Shown in pieces: positions 62,391-64,000 of a stretch of DNA of 64,000 nt. Both the position numbers and the translations under genes were made by a program. Numbering within the stretch: position 1 is the stretch's first letter; each line of letters begins with the position of its first letter. This DNA comes from Anaerolineae bacterium (GTDB lineage Bacteria; Chloroflexota; Anaerolineae; Aggregatilineales; Phototrophicaceae): the NCBI GenBank assembly GCA_019912965.1, contig JAIOHM010000113.1:1-64000 (forward strand). The letters are read 5' to 3'. Below the pieces are notes generated by a model. The model saw only the letters and a program-made list of their open reading frames with translations. It was not told the DNA's origin and made no database searches.

Positions 62391-63104
62391 ATGATCGAGT
62401 TTATCGTCCAGTATGGCCCAACCATTGGGTATCTACTCATCTTCGGAATCATCTTTGCAGAATCAGGATTACTGATTGGCTTCTTCTTGCCGGGTGATAG
62501 TCTGTTGTTCACCGCAGGCTTCCTGGCATCCCCTGCCAGCCAGGAACTGCTGGTTAAACTTGGCGTCCCTTCGGAAACAGCTTTCTTCTCGCTGCCCTTT
62601 TTAGCCATCGGGTGTTTCATCGCTGCGGTGACGGGTGACAGCGTAGGTTATGCTTTTGGCAAACGTGTCGGCCAGCGGCTTTTCCAACGCGAAGACTCGC
62701 TGCTCTTCAGCAAAAAGAACGTGCTCAAGGCACAGGCATTCTACGAAAAGCATGGTGGCAAAGCCATTGTGCTGGCACGTTTCGTTCCAGTGGTTCGCAC
62801 CTTTGCCCCAATTGTTGCTGGCATTGGCGACATGAAGTACAGCCGTTTCCTCGCCTTCAATCTCATTGGTGGAGCATTATGGGCAATCGGCGTAACGGTT
62901 GCGGGTTATTTCCTGGCGGCAATCATCGGGCCAGAAAAAATCGATACATACCTGCTGCCGATCATCATTTTGATCGTGCTGATTTCAGTTGCTCCGGCAG
63001 CTTATCACATCCTGAAAGAACCGGAAAGCCGCGCAGGGTTGAAGAACAGCCTGATGAAATTGCTGCACCGTCACCCGGCTTCGGTCGGCAGTAATACACA
63101 CTAG
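62391..63104 (+). CDS. DedA family (VTT-domain) membrane protein, putative undecaprenyl-phosphate translocase
   Basis: A 237-residue protein, AGGAA before the ATG. The SNARE-assoc/VTT domain blocks are ESGLLIGFFLPGDSLLF, and the hallmark RFVPVVRTFAPIVAGIG. Re-entrant helices are predicted in both halves. Several DedA proteins (UptA type) were shown to recycle undecaprenyl phosphate across the membrane, though others have different roles. Its immediate neighbour is a DUF368 gene, the other such family, which supports that reading. Confidence 0.85.
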   Translation: MIEFIVQYGPTIGYLLIFGIIFAESGLLIGFFLPGDSLLFTAGFLASPASQELLVKLGVPSETAFFSLPFLAIGCFIAAVTGDSVGYAFGKRVGQRLFQREDSLLFSKKNVLKAQAFYEKHGGKAIVLARFVPVVRTFAPIVAGIGDMKYSRFLAFNLIGGALWAIGVTVAGYFLAAIIGPEKIDTYLLPIIILIVLISVAPAAYHILKEPESRAGLKNSLMKLLHRHPASVGSNTH

Positions 63105-63126
63105 TCCATTCCTGTTGGTATATCTA

Positions 63127-63156
63127 ATGGTCAGGTTGTTGCCTGACCATTTCTAT
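63127..63156 (+). terminator. intrinsic terminator between the DedA and DUF368 genes
   Basis: ATGGTCAGG (63127-63135) and CCTGACCAT (63142-63150) form a perfect 9-bp stem, then TTCTAT. The genes are thus likely independently transcribed, or partly read through. Confidence 0.75.
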
Positions 63157-63186
63157 TATGTAGTCAAGCAAGAGAGAGGAAGAACA

Positions 63187-64000
63187 GTGGAGAATAAGAC
63201 CAGACAACCCAAAACACTGCGCGAGTATATTACGCTATATCTGACTGGTGTCGGAATGGGCGCGGCAGATACCGTTCCCGGCGTCTCCGGCGGTACGATA
63301 GCATTTGTGCGTGGCATCTATAGCGATTTACTGAACGGCATCAAATCGTTCAACTTTGATCTGCTGAAGCTGGTTTTGAAGCTGGATTTTAAAGGGATTG
63401 CCAATCATGTTCCCTGGCGCTTTTTAATTACACTTGGCGCAGGCATTCTGACGGCGGTTTTGACGCTGGCACGGTTGGTCAGTTACCTGATGGAAAACCA
63501 GCGTGTCTTTCTTTTTGCTTTCTTCTTCGGGCTGGTACTAGCGTCGGCACTGGCAGTAGGGGCGAAAATCAAGAACTGGTCACCGCTCAATATTCTGGCA
63601 GTTGCGGTTGGTGCAGCAGCGGCTTTCATTGTTGTTGGCCTTGTCCCAACGGAAGGCGCACACGACCCATTAACCCTGTTTCTGAGCGGTTTCGTTGCCA
63701 TCATGGCAATGATTTTGCCCGGCATTTCCGGTTCATCAATTCTGCTGGTGCTGGGGCAATACGAATATGTCTTAAACTCGGTGAAAGATTTTAATCTACC
63801 GCCGCTTATCTTCGTGGCGGCAGGCTGTTTGGTCGGGATTGCCGTCTTCTCGCGCATTCTAAGCTGGCTATTGAACAAGTATCCACAGATAACCATCTCC
63901 GTGTTGATCGGGTTCGTCATTGGCTCGCTGCGTGCCGTTTGGCCGTGGCAGCTTGAAAGCACGGTCACAGTTGAAGGGGTCGAGGAAGTTGTGCGGACGG
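63187..64000 (+). CDS. DUF368 family membrane protein (PopT-like undecaprenyl-phosphate translocase), 3' end outside window
   Basis: The GTG at 63187 has GAGAGGA six bases upstream; 271 residues fit before the window edge, without a stop. The DUF368 signature is YLTGVGMGAADTVPGVSGGT near the start and AMILPGISGSSILLVLGQYE around residue 180; multiple hydrophobic helices follow. The family includes PopT, a transporter that recycles undecaprenyl phosphate needed for peptidoglycan and surface glycans. A full protein would be somewhat longer, roughly 290-320 residues. Confidence 0.88.
   Translation, partial: MENKTRQPKTLREYITLYLTGVGMGAADTVPGVSGGTIAFVRGIYSDLLNGIKSFNFDLLKLVLKLDFKGIANHVPWRFLITLGAGILTAVLTLARLVSYLMENQRVFLFAFFFGLVLASALAVGAKIKNWSPLNILAVAVGAAAAFIVVGLVPTEGAHDPLTLFLSGFVAIMAMILPGISGSSILLVLGQYEYVLNSVKDFNLPPLIFVAAGCLVGIAVFSRILSWLLNKYPQITISVLIGFVIGSLRAVWPWQLESTVTVEGVEEVVRT

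Noticed and set aside
1-64000. CRISPR array, tRNA, rRNA, prophage genes
   Set aside because: None recognised. The tandem heptads at 2465-2549 have no spacers of constant size and are not CRISPR repeats.

Overview
The window reads as a chromosomal segment of a free-living heterotrophic bacterium, most likely a member of the Chloroflexota (Anaerolineae-like). That placement is an inference. It rests on the mix of families: MalFG-type sugar transporters beside GH78 and GH43 enzymes, an ECF sigma factor translationally coupled to a membrane-anchored WD40 protein, many N-terminally anchored exported proteins with SH3 or propeller modules, PucR, a BMP-type ABC transporter, and heptad-repeat spacer DNA. 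No rRNA, tRNA, CRISPR array, transposase gene or replication origin was recognised.

Region 1-12.4 kb holds cell-surface carbohydrate genes on the minus strand: rfbD (cut by the window edge), rfbB and rfbA for dTDP-L-rhamnose (rfbC is not in the window), a HAD phosphatase, an FRG-domain protein with a small membrane partner, and a Wzz-like plus CpsD-like polysaccharide export pair. An M1 peptidase and an F420/flavin oxidoreductase lie on the plus strand, and folE follows. Region 12.5-24.7 kb holds an exported repeat protein, metK under a SAM-I riboswitch, the ECF sigma/WD40 pair, a three-gene operon of unknown role whose middle protein carries a terpene-synthase-like NSE motif, an anchored exported protein and a methyltransferase.

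Region 24.9-43.8 kb is a glycan-utilisation island made of two divergent arms. Each arm has a LacI-type repressor, a solute-binding protein and two permeases; between and beside them lie two GH78 alpha-L-rhamnosidases, two GH43 enzymes and a Gfo/Idh/MocA oxidoreductase. This fits uptake and breakdown of a rhamnose-containing plant polysaccharide. Neither transporter has its own ATPase. The two LacI promoters share a CGTGTCAA half-site, and in one of them a palindrome fills the -35/-10 spacer.

Region 44-64 kb holds LysE, M23 peptidase, hydrolase, PucR, a DAHP synthase-chorismate mutase operon, a TPR protein, a large AT-rich TIR-NACHT-HEAT protein (candidate anti-phage sensor), a complete BMP-type ABC transporter core whose first permease has a roughly 300-residue extra domain, and adjacent DedA and DUF368 genes, two families of undecaprenyl-phosphate translocases.

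The spacers are informative. Two long gene-free stretches (about 1.8-2.5 kb and 16.0-16.6 kb) are inverted copies of one dispersed element built of 7-bp and 9-bp tandem units. One copy is interrupted by a 142-bp MITE-like insertion with 13-bp terminal inverted repeats and a 5-bp target duplication; the other copy preserves the empty site. A second, shorter dispersed repeat occurs at 16.5 and 36.5 kb.
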